From the NCBI GenBank assembly GCA_031549965.1, contig JAVBPB010000142.1:1-41339 (forward strand): a stretch of DNA of 41,339 nt. Direction: 5' to 3'. The DNA is from JAVBPB01 sp031549965 (GTDB taxonomy: Bacteria > Bacillota > Clostridia > Lachnospirales > Lachnospiraceae). The notes beneath the pieces are model-generated. The model was not told the DNA's origin and made no database searches. It worked only from the letters and a program-made list of their open reading frames with translations. The position numbers and the translations under genes were made by a program. Each line of letters starts with the position of its first letter. Position 1 is the stretch's first letter. Shown here piece after piece: positions 40,545 to 41,339 of the stretch.

Positions 40545-41339
40545 ATGAAATGCAAAAAAATTATTGCGTTTTTTATTATTTTATGTTTAGTATTTGGGAA
40601 TTTTTCTTATGAGACAATCAAGGGGGCAAGTTCGATGTCAGTCTTAGGAGATGGATCATTAAATAATCCTTACCTGATTACTAATGCAGAAGAATTTAAC
40701 AGTATTCGTAACAACTTGAATAGCTGTTATAAAATTACGGAAGACATCGACTTTAAGGGAGGAACAATAATACCAATAGGTACGTCATCTATGCCGTTTA
40801 AGGGGACGCTTGATGGGGATGGTCATACTATAAAGAATTTTAAGATAAATACAACGGATGCCTATACAGGTTTGTTCCGCTATGCTACATCAGCAAAGCT
40901 AAAAAACTTAATAATAGAAAACGTTGAGCTTAAACAGACTTCAAACCTTTCTTATATAGGAGCATTAGCAGGCTATCTAAATAACTGCATAACAGAAAAC
41001 ATTAGATTGAGTAACATCACAGTATCTGGCGGTCAATATAGTGGTGCATTGGCTGGTTATAGCTATGGAGGAAGTATAACGGGATGCTCTGTAATGGGAA
41101 CAGGAATAGTTACAGGCACAACAAATGTAGGTGGTTTGTTAGGATATATGTCTTTGGGAACTGCCGAGCACTGTTTTGCAACAATAGAAGTAAAGGGCGA
41201 CAGTTATGTAGGGGGACTAATAGGCCAAACATTAGGCAGTAGTACAGCAGCTATAAAAATAAATGAATGTTATGCAACAGGGAATGTAACAGGAAGATTA
41301 TATTTAGGTGGGCTTATTGGTGTTGCAGGATATACTAAT
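40545..41339 (+). CDS. secreted GLUG-repeat protein, 3' end outside window
   Basis: 265 codons are open to the window end, so the protein is partial. A signal peptide (about 1-28: basic MKCKK, hydrophobic core, then GNFSYETIKGAS) is followed by LGDGSLNNPYLITNAEEFN. This start, with GDGTLDGDGHTIKNF-like text (here GTLDGDGHTIKNFKINTTD), is typical of GLUG proteins. Five or more GLUG-type repeats follow (YIGALAGYL, YSGALAGYS, VGGLLGYMS, VGGLIGQT, LGGLIGVAG), predicted as a right-handed beta helix for surface adhesion. AAAGGA precedes ATG. Its position after agrD makes it a possible quorum-controlled target. Confidence 0.85.
   Translation, partial: MKCKKIIAFFIILCLVFGNFSYETIKGASSMSVLGDGSLNNPYLITNAEEFNSIRNNLNSCYKITEDIDFKGGTIIPIGTSSMPFKGTLDGDGHTIKNFKINTTDAYTGLFRYATSAKLKNLIIENVELKQTSNLSYIGALAGYLNNCITENIRLSNITVSGGQYSGALAGYSYGGSITGCSVMGTGIVTGTTNVGGLLGYMSLGTAEHCFATIEVKGDSYVGGLIGQTLGSSTAAIKINECYATGNVTGRLYLGGLIGVAGYTN

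Overview
The window looks like a chromosomal segment of a low-GC, endospore-forming Clostridia, probably of the Lachnospirales type. I base this on the AT-rich codons, strong GGAGG ribosome sites, consensus sigma-A promoters, and sporulation genes (spoIIR, spoVT, yabP, yabQ, spoIIE). PilZ, CheW and GGDEF/EAL proteins suggest motility and cyclic-di-GMP signalling. The species cannot be named from the sequence.

Layout. 1-1020: a seven-tRNA operon (Pro, Gly, Arg, His, Gln, Lys, Leu) with a consensus promoter and a strong terminator. 1.1-3.9 kb: CBS-ACT and DJ-1/PfpI genes, an HAAS-domain membrane protein, a 57-aa DUF6440-like gene and a PilZ protein. 3.9-4.5 kb: a non-coding, very AT-rich stretch with five tandem DnaA boxes. 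4.5-9.5 kb: hpf, secA, prfB (with the RF2 programmed frameshift) and cheW. 9.6-9.9 kb: a remnant of an IS1182-family element. 9.9-18.6 kb: a PEGA-domain protein, an alpha-phosphohexomutase, an AlkD-like protein, an AraC/GyrI regulator, spoIIR, then ddl-murI-DUF1934. 18.9-27.1 kb is mostly minus strand: an unknown membrane protein, plsC, malQ with a LacI-type operator, a VanY-like carboxypeptidase, and a four-gene module of response regulator, sensor kinase, FtsX permease and ABC ATPase. 27.1-31.8 kb: a 39-bp perfect inverted repeat, a second plsC, and a 1083-aa GAF/PAS/GGDEF/EAL protein. 31.9-37.2 kb: spoVT-hup-rqcP-yabP-yabQ-divIC-spoIIE, in the order typical of Firmicutes. 37.5-41.3 kb: an agr-type quorum-sensing locus in the order A-C-B-D, followed by a GLUG-repeat surface protein cut off by the window end.

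Most notable points. (1) agrD is a short gene overlapping the end of agrB. Its core aligns residue for residue with staphylococcal AgrD and predicts a five-residue CLTFF thiolactone. (2) A terminator-like hairpin encloses the agrB start. (3) The DnaA-box cluster lies away from any dnaA gene in the window. (4) The spoIIE promoter has the 21-bp spacer and 0A boxes of Spo0A-activated promoters. (5) A ~66-bp intergenic repeat occurs twice, each time tied to a long hairpin. (6) A branched RNA-like structure lies between DUF1934 and its terminator.
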